Shown here piece by piece: positions 43,269-51,473 of a DNA stretch of 64,000 nt. The notes below the pieces were generated by a model. It was not told the origin of the DNA and made no database searches. It saw only the letters and a list, made by a program, of their open reading frames with translations. How positions within the stretch are numbered: the stretch's first letter is position 1; every line of letters begins with the position of its first letter. The stretch lies in contig CAKRCS010000007.1 in assembly GCA_934307695.1 (NCBI GenBank), positions 1-64,000 on the forward strand. The letters run 5' to 3'. The translations under genes and the position numbers were made by a program. This DNA comes from an uncultured Agathobacter sp. (lineage in GTDB: Bacteria; Bacillota; Clostridia; Lachnospirales; Lachnospiraceae).

Positions 43269-45746
43269 GTGATTGATAAAATGCTCGTTCGTGGAGCGAA
43301 AGTCCACAATCTGAAAAATATAGATGTAGATATCCCGCTGGGAAAGATCGTCGGGATCGCAGGCGTGTCCGGCTCCGGTAAGTCATCGCTGGCGCTTGGG
43401 GTACTGTATGCGGAAGGTTCACGCCGTTATCTGGAGGCGCTTTCCACCTACACCCGCCGCCGAATGACGCAGGTATCCAAAGCCAGCGTGGATGAGGCGC
43501 TGTATGTCCCTGCCGCATTGGCGCTGCATCAGCGTCCCGGCGTGCCGGGCATTCGCAGCACCTTCGGAACCGGAACGGAGCTGTTAAACAGTCTGCGGCT
43601 TATGTATTCCCGTCTGGCAAGCCACCGCTGTCCGAATGACCATTATCTGAAGCCGTCCTTGCTGGTTGCCGCCGGAAAAGAGCTGGTCTGCCCGGAATGC
43701 GGCGCACATTTTTATGCGCCATCGGCGGAGGAGCTTGCGTTCAACTCGCAGGGAGCCTGCCAGAAATGCGGAGGTACAGGAATTGTACGCACCGTGGATT
43801 TAGAGACACTTGTTCCGGATGACTCCCTCACGATCGACGAGGGGGCTGTCGCTCCGTGGAAGAGCCTGATGTGGTCATTGATGGTCGATATCTGCCGGGA
43901 GATGGGAGTGCGGACAGATGTGCCGTTTCGGGATCTGACAGAGCAGGAAAAGGAGATTGTTTTCCATGGACCGGCAGAGAAGAAGCATATTTTTTACCAC
44001 AACAAGAACTCAAATCAGGCGGGAGAGCTTGATTTTACATATTTTAACGCGGTCTATACCGTAGAAAATGCCTTGTCCAAGGTCAAGGATGAAAAGGGCA
44101 TGAAGAGGGTGGAGAAATTCTTAAAGGAAGATTGCTGCCCGGAATGCCATGGCACGCGGTTGTCATCCGCTGCCCGCGCACCGAAGCTGCGGGGGATTTC
44201 TTTGGACGAAGCCTGCACGATGACGCTCTTAGAGCTGGTTGCATGGGTGCGGGGCGTTCCGGAGAGTCTGCCGGAGGAAATGCGCCCTATGGCAGAGAGC
44301 ATCTGCGAATCGTTTGAGAGTACCGCAAAGCGGCTGATCGATCTGGGACTTGGCTACCTGACGCTCGACCGTTCGGCAGCCACACTTTCGACCGGCGAAC
44401 GCCAGCGGATGCAGTTGGCGAGGGCAGTGCGGAACCGGACGACAGGCGTTCTCTATGTTTTAGACGAGCCATCCATCGGTCTGCACCCGTCCAACATTGT
44501 CGGGCTGACTGGTGTGATGCATGATCTGGTGGCTGACGGCAACTCTGTAATCTTAGTAGATCATGATACGCAGATCTTAAAGGAAGCGGACTGGATCGTG
44601 GAGATGGGACCGGAAGCGGGCGTGAACGGCGGTCATGTGATCGCACAGGGAACGATCCCGGAGATCGAAGCTGATCCGGTTTCACAGATCGGACCTTTCT
44701 TCTCCGGCAAAGCCGAAAAGAGGCTGCGGTGCTGCGCTGCAAAAGAAGAACTATTTGAGAACGGCAGGATTCATCTTTCGACTTCGCAGATCCATACCGT
44801 AAAGCCGTTGGAGGTGGACATTCCGAAAGGACGCTTTACCGTTGTTACGGGAGTTTCCGGTTCGGGCAAGACGACGATGGTGCTGGAGAGTCTGGTTCCT
44901 GCGCTGGAGGCGAAGTGCGGCGGAAGCACATTGCCTGCACATATCCAATCTGTCAATGCGGATGGGATTGCGCATGTCAAGCTTATCGACGCGACACCGA
45001 TCGGCATCAATGTCCGCTCCACGGTGGCAACCTACGCAGGCGTGCATGACGAACTGCGCAAGCTGTACGCCAGATCTGCCGGTGCCAAAGAAAAGGGCTA
45101 TAAGGCAGGCGATTTTTCTTACAATACCGGCGCGCTCCGCTGTGCGGGCTGCGATGGTACAGGCGTTGTCAGCTTAGATGTGCAGTTCCTTCCGGATGTC
45201 AACATTCCATGCCCGGATTGCCGTGGCTCCCGCTATGCGAGGGAGGCATACGAGGTAAAAATCACAAACAAGGACGGACAATCTGCCTCCTTGCCGGAGC
45301 TTATGGACATGGATGTGAACTCTGCCCTCGACTTCTGCAAGGATATGAGGACAGTCAGCCAGAAGCTTAAGATCCTCAAACAACTGGGGCTTGGTTATCT
45401 GACGCTAGGCGAGGAAACGCCGAGTCTGTCCGGCGGCGAGGCGCAGCGCTTAAAGCTGGCGAGCGAGATCGGAAAGACGCAGACGGACTCTGTTTTTGTG
45501 TTTGATGAACCGTCAATCGGACTGCATCCACTGGATGTGCAGGTGCTTTTGCGTGTCTTTCAGGCGCTTTTGGACAATGGCGCGACCGTTATTGTCATTG
45601 AACACGATCTGGATGTGATCCGCAACGCCGACTATGTTATTGACATGGGACCGGGCGGCGGTGAAGCCGGTGGCAGGATCGTTGCGACCGGAACTCCGGC
45701 AGAGATCAAAGAGAACGAAAACAGTATTACAGGAAGATATTTGTGA
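43269..45746 (+). CDS. UvrA-like ABC ATPase (UvrA2/drug-resistance type)
   Basis: GTG start with GGAGG eight bases upstream. An 825-residue protein with two ABC ATPase halves: Walker A GVSGSGKSS at 32-40, first signature LSTGERQRMQLARA, second Walker A GVSGSGKTT, second signature LSGGEAQRLKLASE, and CxxC zinc modules (CQKCGG, CPECHG, CAGCDG, CPDCRG). It is about 115 residues shorter than UvrA because the UvrB-binding region is absent, which marks the UvrA2 group linked to antibiotic tolerance rather than to core excision repair. It has its own TATAAT promoter near 43216 and a leader hairpin ACCGCG/CGCGGT. Confidence 0.88.
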   Translation: MIDKMLVRGAKVHNLKNIDVDIPLGKIVGIAGVSGSGKSSLALGVLYAEGSRRYLEALSTYTRRRMTQVSKASVDEALYVPAALALHQRPGVPGIRSTFGTGTELLNSLRLMYSRLASHRCPNDHYLKPSLLVAAGKELVCPECGAHFYAPSAEELAFNSQGACQKCGGTGIVRTVDLETLVPDDSLTIDEGAVAPWKSLMWSLMVDICREMGVRTDVPFRDLTEQEKEIVFHGPAEKKHIFYHNKNSNQAGELDFTYFNAVYTVENALSKVKDEKGMKRVEKFLKEDCCPECHGTRLSSAARAPKLRGISLDEACTMTLLELVAWVRGVPESLPEEMRPMAESICESFESTAKRLIDLGLGYLTLDRSAATLSTGERQRMQLARAVRNRTTGVLYVLDEPSIGLHPSNIVGLTGVMHDLVADGNSVILVDHDTQILKEADWIVEMGPEAGVNGGHVIAQGTIPEIEADPVSQIGPFFSGKAEKRLRCCAAKEELFENGRIHLSTSQIHTVKPLEVDIPKGRFTVVTGVSGSGKTTMVLESLVPALEAKCGGSTLPAHIQSVNADGIAHVKLIDATPIGINVRSTVATYAGVHDELRKLYARSAGAKEKGYKAGDFSYNTGALRCAGCDGTGVVSLDVQFLPDVNIPCPDCRGSRYAREAYEVKITNKDGQSASLPELMDMDVNSALDFCKDMRTVSQKLKILKQLGLGYLTLGEETPSLSGGEAQRLKLASEIGKTQTDSVFVFDEPSIGLHPLDVQVLLRVFQALLDNGATVIVIEHDLDVIRNADYVIDMGPGGGEAGGRIVATGTPAEIKENENSITGRYL

Positions 45747-45754
45747 GATTTTAA

Positions 45755-45793
45755 AAGAAGGAGGAGAAAGTGTGCTGCTTTCTCCTCCTTCTT
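45755..45793. terminator. bidirectional terminator
   Basis: A 16-bp perfect stem (AAGAAGGAGGAGAAAG and complement, seven-base loop). It ends the UvrA-like gene; the lysR stop codon lies in its distal arm. Confidence 0.85.
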
Positions 45794-46574
45794 AGCGTTT
45801 TAAGATATAAAAGGTGATATGAGCCTCATCATCCGTCAGCGGGATGTTGACGCGATCCGGATAGCCACCCTGAAGCTGCCCGTAGTTCGTGGTAAAGCAG
45901 GGCAGCGAGGAAGCCCGCACCAGCTCATCAAAGACCGAGGTGTCTGTCTGTACAAGGAACTTGGAAGCAGGCATTTTCTCCCGGCAGAGGGCATCCCAAA
46001 AGCCCAGCTCCGTGCGCAGCAGGAAGTTAAAACCGTTGATATCCGCAAAGGACAAGGCTTTGTGCTTCGCAAGGTCATGCTCCGGCGGCACGCAGACAAA
46101 GAGATTTTCCTTCATGAATGGCGCTGCACCTTCTATCGGAAACGGCAGAATGGCAATGTCACAGGCACCATTTTTCCATGCGTCAAGGACATCCTCATTC
46201 TGGCAGACCGCCGAGGACACCATCATATTCGGCTGCCGGGTATTCAGCCTCGGCAAAAGCTCCCAAAGCGGCGCGGGCGCGCAGGATTTCACGATGACCG
46301 TCCGCTGGCGCTGGTCAAAAATGCGCACCTGCTGCACCGTCTGCTCCGCCTCGTTTAGAAGCTTGCGGGCGTGTTCAACGGCTATTTTTCCCGTCTCATT
46401 CAGTTCAATTTTATTTTTGCCTCTGGCGAACAGCGGCACGCCAAAGTCCTCCTCCAGATGCTGCATGGATCGGGTGACAGACGGCGTGGAGATGTGAAAC
46501 TCCTCTGCAACCCGGCTTAAGGTTCCAAGATCAGCAAAAGCCACAAGCTGGCTCAGTTCATACAGATCGATCAT
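45792..46574 (-). CDS. LysR-family regulator
   Basis: A 260-residue LysR-type protein, about 35 residues shorter than usual. N-terminal helix-turn-helix is clear (LSRVAEEFHISTPSVTRSMQHLEEDFGVPLFAR); the effector domain follows and ends early at FYILKR. Divergent from the aldo-keto reductase gene, whose promoter it probably controls. The stop lies in the terminator shared with the UvrA-like gene. Confidence 0.9.
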   Translation of the reverse strand: MIDLYELSQLVAFADLGTLSRVAEEFHISTPSVTRSMQHLEEDFGVPLFARGKNKIELNETGKIAVEHARKLLNEAEQTVQQVRIFDQRQRTVIVKSCAPAPLWELLPRLNTRQPNMMVSSAVCQNEDVLDAWKNGACDIAILPFPIEGAAPFMKENLFVCVPPEHDLAKHKALSFADINGFNFLLRTELGFWDALCREKMPASKFLVQTDTSVFDELVRASSLPCFTTNYGQLQGGYPDRVNIPLTDDEAHITFYILKR

Positions 46575-46595
46575 ATTCTCTCCTTACATTTCAGA

Positions 46596-46683
46596 TTATG
46601 AAAAGTGCTATACGATATTGATAGTGTACAATATCCAAAACACAGCGTAAAGTATTATTCAGATAGAAAAATACTTTTCATAA
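46596..46683. promoter_or_regulatory. divergent lysR/reductase control region with 11-bp dyad
   Basis: TTATGAAAAGT (46596-46606) and ACTTTTCATAA (46673-46683) form a perfect inverted pair 66 bases apart, one arm near each start codon. ATAC-N6-GATAGTGTAC-like half-sites lie between them. Confidence 0.45.
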
Positions 46684-46700
46684 AATAGGAGGTAGACAAT

Positions 46701-47540
46701 ATGGAATACGTTACTTTAAACAACGGGATCAAGATGCCAAAGTTGGGCTATGGCGTGTATCAGACACCGGCGGCGGACACCAAGCGCTGCGTGCTGGATG
46801 CGATCGAGGTAGGTTACCGCAGCATTGACACAGCGCAGGCTTATGGCAATGAGGAGGGTGTCGGCGAGGCGATCGCTGAGTCCGGGCTGCCGCGGGAGGA
46901 ATTTTTCCTGACAACCAAGGTATGGATCACAAATGCAGGCTATGAGAAGGCAAAGGCATCCATCGAGGAATCTATGCGTAAGCTGCGCACAGACTATCTT
47001 GATCTGCTGCTCATCCACCAGCCATTCGGCGATTACTACGGCACCTACCGCGCGATGGAGGAATTATATAAGGAAGGAAAGCTGCGCGCGATCGGCGTTT
47101 CCAACTTCGGACCAGACCGTTATCTGGATATCCAGCATTTCGCAGAGGTAAAGCCGGCGGTGAACCAGATCGAGACGCATGTTTTCCAACAGCAGAAGGT
47201 TGCCAAGGAATATCTCAAGAAGTATGGCTGCCAGATCGAGTCCTGGGGACCGTTTGCAGAAGGTCGCAAGGATATGTTCACAAATCCAGTGCTGACCGAG
47301 ATCGGCAAGAAGTACGGCAAGACCGCTGCACAGACAGCGCTGCGCTTCCTTCTCCAGAGCGATGTGGTCGTTATCCCGAAGTCTGTCCACAAAGAGCGTA
47401 TGCAGCAAAACTTCGACCTGTTTGACTTCACATTGACCGCCGAGGATATGGCTGCGATTGAAGCACTTGACGGTGGCGAGAGTCTGTTCTTCTCACACTA
47501 CGATCCAAAGACTGTGGAATGGTTTATGTCCATTTTATAA
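46701..47540 (+). CDS. aldo/keto reductase
   Basis: A 279-residue NADPH-dependent reductase with the catalytic tetrad D43, Y48, K73 and H106 (SIDTAQAYGNE, LTTKVW, LLLIHQPFG) and the C-terminal VIPKSVHKERMQQN cofactor motif. It resembles 2,5-diketo-gluconate-reductase-type enzymes reducing small aldehydes and ketones, perhaps methylglyoxal-like. AGGAGG precedes the ATG. Likely induced through the divergent LysR protein. Confidence 0.93.
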   Translation: MEYVTLNNGIKMPKLGYGVYQTPAADTKRCVLDAIEVGYRSIDTAQAYGNEEGVGEAIAESGLPREEFFLTTKVWITNAGYEKAKASIEESMRKLRTDYLDLLLIHQPFGDYYGTYRAMEELYKEGKLRAIGVSNFGPDRYLDIQHFAEVKPAVNQIETHVFQQQKVAKEYLKKYGCQIESWGPFAEGRKDMFTNPVLTEIGKKYGKTAAQTALRFLLQSDVVVIPKSVHKERMQQNFDLFDFTLTAEDMAAIEALDGGESLFFSHYDPKTVEWFMSIL

Positions 47541-47671
47541 AGATGAAGCGATCCGCTCCAATCCGTGTTTGTTTTTTGAAGGAAATGTGCTAAAATCATA
47601 TATGTTAGGCTCGACTAACCGGGTGCGGTGATCCGCACAGGAGTTTCAGGGAGAAAAAGGGAGGACGGCGT

Positions 47672-48391
47672 ATGTATAATGATATTGGCATTTCATCAAA
47701 ACTGGATTGGGAGCGGATCTTACATCTGTTTAAGCTCGGTCTTTTCGGGGCGCTTCTGACGCTGATCGGAGACATGATCCTAGGCTGGGGCGTGGAGGAT
47801 GAGACCTTGACAGGGCTTGCAAGAATGCTCTCGGCTTACACGGGGACATCGGATGGCGGGATCTTAGCCGCGTCGCTGCTTGGCTTATTTGGCATGACCT
47901 TAGAAGGACTTTGCTATTTTGGGATTTACCGGCTGATGGCAGAATCCGCGCCGAAATATGCACACAGCTACCGCAGCGGAATCTTAGGATATGTTATTTT
48001 CGGTGCCTGTGGCTACCATGTGCCGGTGTGTGCGATGGTATTTCTTGTAAAGCATGGCGTAGCAACGGAAATCGTCGCAAAATACGCAGCATATTTTCTT
48101 CTCCCGGCATTCGTGCTGTTCTGGATATTTTTCCTGGTTCTGGAGATAACACAGATCCGGGCATTTGCAAAGGGGCTGACACCGTACCCGAGGTGGTGCT
48201 GGGTATTCTCACTCCCGGTCGGAATGGTTGTGGCGATGGCGCTTGGCATGTTTGGCAACTATCCGCTGTTTAACGCGCTGTCCTGTGCGTGGATCTGCGT
48301 AGGAAATGTCTGGATGTTCGGCGGACTGCTGGCAATGGGAGTGAGCGTCAGCGCCGTTTACAAGTGGGAATACAGCCGGAGGACGAGCTGA
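47672..48391 (+). CDS. DUF6796 family membrane protein
   Basis: A 239-residue protein with six or seven hydrophobic segments. GDMILGWGVEDE, GYHVPVCAMVFL and RWCWVFSLPVGM are conserved-looking polar or aromatic clusters in membrane segments. It matches what I know as DUF6796; no activity is known. A TAAAAT promoter box near 47590 and a small hairpin (GTGCGG/CCGCAC) precede it. Its 3' end overlaps a remnant of a different gene. Confidence 0.75.
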   Translation: MYNDIGISSKLDWERILHLFKLGLFGALLTLIGDMILGWGVEDETLTGLARMLSAYTGTSDGGILAASLLGLFGMTLEGLCYFGIYRLMAESAPKYAHSYRSGILGYVIFGACGYHVPVCAMVFLVKHGVATEIVAKYAAYFLLPAFVLFWIFFLVLEITQIRAFAKGLTPYPRWCWVFSLPVGMVVAMALGMFGNYPLFNALSCAWICVGNVWMFGGLLAMGVSVSAVYKWEYSRRTS

Positions 48392-48630
48392 CGCGCTTTG
48401 ACAGATATGATTGTGTGCTCTTGGAGACGATCTGTGAATGCTATTGCATGAAGGGTGATTTCGCACAGGCGAAAACCTATCTCAAGGCAGCCGTGGATAA
48501 AGCCATCCGCTTTGACAAAGCCAAGCCGGGCGAGATCAGGGACATGAAGTTTTTTTCATTATTGAATTTGAAGAACCAGCCTGCTTATAATATGTACAGG
48601 GGAGCCGCGATGGAATGCCTTCAGCAATGA
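48376..48630 (+). pseudogene. TPR-type regulator, C-terminal fragment
   Basis: From 48376 the frame reads ELTRFDRYDCVLLETICECYCMKGDFAQ and KTYLKAAVDKAIRFDKAK, then PAYNMYRGAAMECLQQ: the tail of the tetratricopeptide part found in larger XRE-TPR regulators of about 400 residues. The first 15 bases overlap the DUF6796 gene in another frame. No start signal is present, so this is a remnant left by a deletion. Confidence 0.6.
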
Positions 48631-48697
48631 GTTGACATAGAAGCGGAAATCCCGCAGCGTTGTAAGCTATGGCAGGAAATAAAGGAGGAAATAGAAA

Positions 48698-49249
48698 ATG
48701 AGTAAAGTAGATTTTGGAGCAAAGCCATTGTTATTCCCGATGCCGGTGCTGATCATCGGCACCTACGACAAGGACGGCGTGCCAAACGCAATGAATGCGG
48801 CGTGGGGTATGATAACGGATTTCGGCGAGATCACGATCAGCCTTTCCGAGCATAAGACGACCGAGAACCTTGCTGTGACAGGCGCATTTACCGTCAGCAT
48901 GGCAACCGAGGACACTGTGGCAGCGTGCGATTATGTGGGTATCGAATCCGCTAAAAAGGTGCCGGATAAGTTCGCAAAAGCCGGATTTCACGCAACAAAG
49001 AGCAGCCGTGTAAACGCACCGCTGATCGATGAACTGCCAATGGCACTTGAGTGCAAGGTCAAGAGCTTTGAGAACGGAATCCTCATCGGGGAGGTCGTTA
49101 ATGTGACCGCCGATGAATCTGTTGTCACAGACGGCAAGATCGATCCGAAAAAGCTTAAGCCGATCACTTACGATCCTGCAAACAACACCTACATTGAACT
49201 CGGCGAAGTGGTTGGAAAGGCATTTGCAGACGGACTTCAGTTGAAATAG
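48698..49249 (+). CDS. flavin reductase family protein
   Basis: A 183-residue FMN-binding split-barrel protein: LIIGTYDKDGVPNAMNAAWGM, SLSEHKTTENLAVTGAFTVSM and the C-terminal YIELGEVVGKAF are typical. It probably binds FMN and reduces flavin or passes electrons from NAD(P)H. AAGGAGG precedes the ATG. It stands alone between a remnant and a strong terminator. Confidence 0.92.
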   Translation: MSKVDFGAKPLLFPMPVLIIGTYDKDGVPNAMNAAWGMITDFGEITISLSEHKTTENLAVTGAFTVSMATEDTVAACDYVGIESAKKVPDKFAKAGFHATKSSRVNAPLIDELPMALECKVKSFENGILIGEVVNVTADESVVTDGKIDPKKLKPITYDPANNTYIELGEVVGKAFADGLQLK

Positions 49250-49324
49250 TAGGCTATTTTATTAGCATTGTGTTAGATGGCATTTTTTGACGACGCCTGA
49301 AAAGCAACATACAAAACAGTGTAA

Positions 49325-49363
49325 AAAGATAGCAGGTAACTATATCAGTTACCTGCTATCTTT
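49325..49363. terminator. bidirectional terminator
   Basis: A perfect 17-bp stem (AAAGATAGCAGGTAACT and complement) with a five-base loop, ending in T on both strands. The stop codon of the minus-strand XRE gene is inside it. Confidence 0.9.
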
Positions 49364-49598
49364 GCTTTAGCAATTCGTCTGTGGATATATGAAAAAAATC
49401 AGCTAAAATAAGAACTTCATAATCTGGGACAAATCTATTTCCCTGTTCAATTCTTAAGATTGTCAAGTCCGTGAAATCATGTCCTTCAAGTTGAAGCTTT
49501 TCCGCTAATTGCTTCTGAGTTAAACCTGCTGATTTCCTTAGAATTTTAACTTTATCGCCAATTATGTTTTTGGATTTTCCATCCCAATATATTTTCAT
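49356..49598 (-). CDS. small XRE-family regulator
   Basis: Eighty residues, essentially only a Cro/C1 helix-turn-helix (LRKSAGLTQKQLAEKLQ, LTILRIEQGNRFVPDYEVLILADFFHIS). Autoregulation is suggested by twin sites in its upstream region. It is divergent from the zinc-ribbon membrane protein at 49785. AT-rich. Confidence 0.88.
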   Translation of the reverse strand: MKIYWDGKSKNIIGDKVKILRKSAGLTQKQLAEKLQLEGHDFTDLTILRIEQGNRFVPDYEVLILADFFHISTDELLKQR

Positions 49599-49604
49599 AT
49601 AGAC

Positions 49605-49678
49605 ACCTTCTAAAGTTGAAGTTTTACATTGAGATTAAAATAATTTTATGGTAAACTAACTTCTAAAGATGAAGTTTT
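49605..49678. promoter_or_regulatory. twin operators before the XRE gene
   Basis: Two similar 21-base dyads, CTTCTAAAGTTGAAG (from 49607) and CTTCTAAAGATGAAG (from 49660), 53 bases apart, lie between the divergent genes. Confidence 0.6.
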
Positions 49679-49784
49679 TGAAAAAATAGATGTAAAACTT
49701 TAGATAAGTAAGTGGGGTGAATAACGACCATAAGGGGTGGTCGATTATATCATAAAGTATTGACAAAAATAGGAGGATTATGTC

Positions 49785-50996
49785 ATGAAGTGTTCAAATT
49801 GTGGAGCGGAAATTCCGAGTAATGCGAAGTTCTGTGAATTTTGTGGATCTCAAATCACTATGGAGATGAAGAAAGAACAGGAGCAACTAAGCAAAGAGGG
49901 ATGCCCTAAATGCGGAAGTAGCAATGTTACTTTTAACAGAGAAAAGCAAGGAGAAGTGAAAGGAAAGAAGGGAACGACAGTAGTTCGCACTACTGTTGGG
50001 GTATGCAAGGATTGTGGAAACACATGGTACATAGAAAATCCGGAATCAACTAAAAAGCGAAAAACATGGCTATGGGTGTTAGGATGGATATTTATTTTTC
50101 CAGTTCCATTAACTATTCTTATGTTGAGACCGACAAGTAAGTTAAACAAGAAGATAAGGTATGCAATTATTGCAATCGCATGGATTGTGTATATTGCACT
50201 TGTATGGACAAATAAGGATTCAGATGCAGGAACGCAAGAAGACATACCAGAACAGGTATCAGTAAGTGAAACAACTAATGAAGACAAGGATACAGATGGT
50301 CATATATATGATAACGCTGAAGTAAGAGATGTGATGAATGGAACTCGTACAGAAAAATTAGGGGAGTATGCTGTAATTATGGCAAACTCAAATGATTGTA
50401 CAGAGGAAGCTATTGCGGATGTTTATTATAACTATTTTGAAAAAAATGATTTTAATTGGATAACATTGATTTATACAGATAAAGAGGACAATACTGGTAT
50501 TTATTTTGCACAAGGAATAATTGGTGTTAATGATAAATTTGAAGAGGACGAATATGGCGATTATAGTGTCAGTGGTTCTGAGAACGAAATCATTTATGCG
50601 CCAAGTGACGATGGAAAGTCGCTCATACAGATAAATTTCGATGAGGAAAATTCTGAAGAGATACAAGACACTTCAGAGGAAAGCATAAGTGATAATAAGC
50701 AAGATATTTCCGGAGACAACGCAGATGCGTCTGGTGTTGATCCTGAATTAAAAGAGTTTTTAGATGGCTACGAAGTATTCATGAATGAGTATTGTGATTT
50801 CATGCAAAACTATGATTCTTCAGATACGGAGATGTTGCTTCAATATTTGGAGCTGATGCAAAAATATGCGGACTTCGCGGAAAAAGCAGAATTATATGAT
50901 TCTGATACAATGTCAGTAGCTGATAGTGAATACTATCTTGAAGTAATGACAAGAGTAAATGCAAAATTAGCAAGTATTGCATATTCGCAGGAATAG
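49785..50996 (+). CDS. zinc-ribbon membrane protein with DUF6591-like C-terminus
   Basis: A 403-residue AT-rich gene. N-terminal zinc ribbon (MKCSNCGAEIPSNAKFCEFCG), a second CxxC pair (CPKCGSSNVTF ... CKDCGNTW), two membrane helices at about 94-112 and 125-143, a 90-residue central domain, an acidic linker at 280-310 and a C-terminal helical module (YEVFMNEYCDFMQNY) as in DUF6591. Probably anchored with the ribbon inside and the C-terminus outside. No function can be given. GGAGG precedes the ATG. Confidence 0.7.
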   Translation: MKCSNCGAEIPSNAKFCEFCGSQITMEMKKEQEQLSKEGCPKCGSSNVTFNREKQGEVKGKKGTTVVRTTVGVCKDCGNTWYIENPESTKKRKTWLWVLGWIFIFPVPLTILMLRPTSKLNKKIRYAIIAIAWIVYIALVWTNKDSDAGTQEDIPEQVSVSETTNEDKDTDGHIYDNAEVRDVMNGTRTEKLGEYAVIMANSNDCTEEAIADVYYNYFEKNDFNWITLIYTDKEDNTGIYFAQGIIGVNDKFEEDEYGDYSVSGSENEIIYAPSDDGKSLIQINFDEENSEEIQDTSEESISDNKQDISGDNADASGVDPELKEFLDGYEVFMNEYCDFMQNYDSSDTEMLLQYLELMQKYADFAEKAELYDSDTMSVADSEYYLEVMTRVNAKLASIAYSQE

Positions 50997-51006
50997 GATA
51001 AAGAGT

Positions 51007-51033
51007 AGCCCCGGATTTGAATTGTCCGGGGCT
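51007..51033. terminator. hairpin, left copy flanking higBA
   Basis: AGCCCCGGA pairs with TCCGGGGCT around a nine-base loop. Reverse-complemented it equals 52546-52572 except at one position. Confidence 0.75.
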
Positions 51034-51134
51034 GTTTGTTAGTACAGCATAATATTATATATTGACATTTGTAACTTAAAATGCTATAACAAAATTAACC
51101 AAAAGGTTAATTAAAATATGGGCGGTGAATGTGA

Positions 51135-51473
51135 CTGCGAATTATATATGCCAATAGTAAAGTAGAAAAATACTTTACGGACTATAAGAAAATGCAGCAG
51201 AAGTTACCTTTCGAGTGGGTAAGGGCAGTAAAGAAGCATATAGATCGATTGGAGGCGGCAGAGAACTTTGGCGATTTCCTACGGTTGGGATTAGGGAAAC
51301 CGGAGCAACTGGCAGGGCAGAGGAATCTTCGGTATTCTCTGCATATTGCGCCGCATGCAAGGCTGATTTTGGAGCTGAATGCAACACAGGATACGGTATT
51401 GATCTGTACGGAGATTGAAGTAGAGGGAGTGTGTGACTATCATGGGAGCAAAGAAAACTGGTATATCTCGTGA
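51135..51473 (+). CDS. HigB-type mRNA interferase toxin
   Basis: A RelE-fold toxin of the HigB/killer type. Homology runs upstream of ATG 51192: RIIYANSKVEKYFTDYKKM precedes it in frame and is the normal N-terminus of the family. The only codon that can start this is CTG 51135, directly after a TGA. Conserved parts follow: WVRAVKKHIDRLEAAENF and LGLGKPEQLAG. HigB cleaves mRNA at the ribosome. It overlaps higA by 32 bases. If translation begins at 51192 the toxin lacks its first 19 residues and may be inactive. Confidence 0.75.
   Translation: MRIIYANSKVEKYFTDYKKMQQKLPFEWVRAVKKHIDRLEAAENFGDFLRLGLGKPEQLAGQRNLRYSLHIAPHARLILELNATQDTVLICTEIEVEGVCDYHGSKENWYIS

Noticed and set aside
43269-45746. canonical uvrA
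   Set aside because: About 115 residues shorter with the UvrB-binding region missing, and no uvrB or uvrC nearby, so the UvrA2-like call is preferred.
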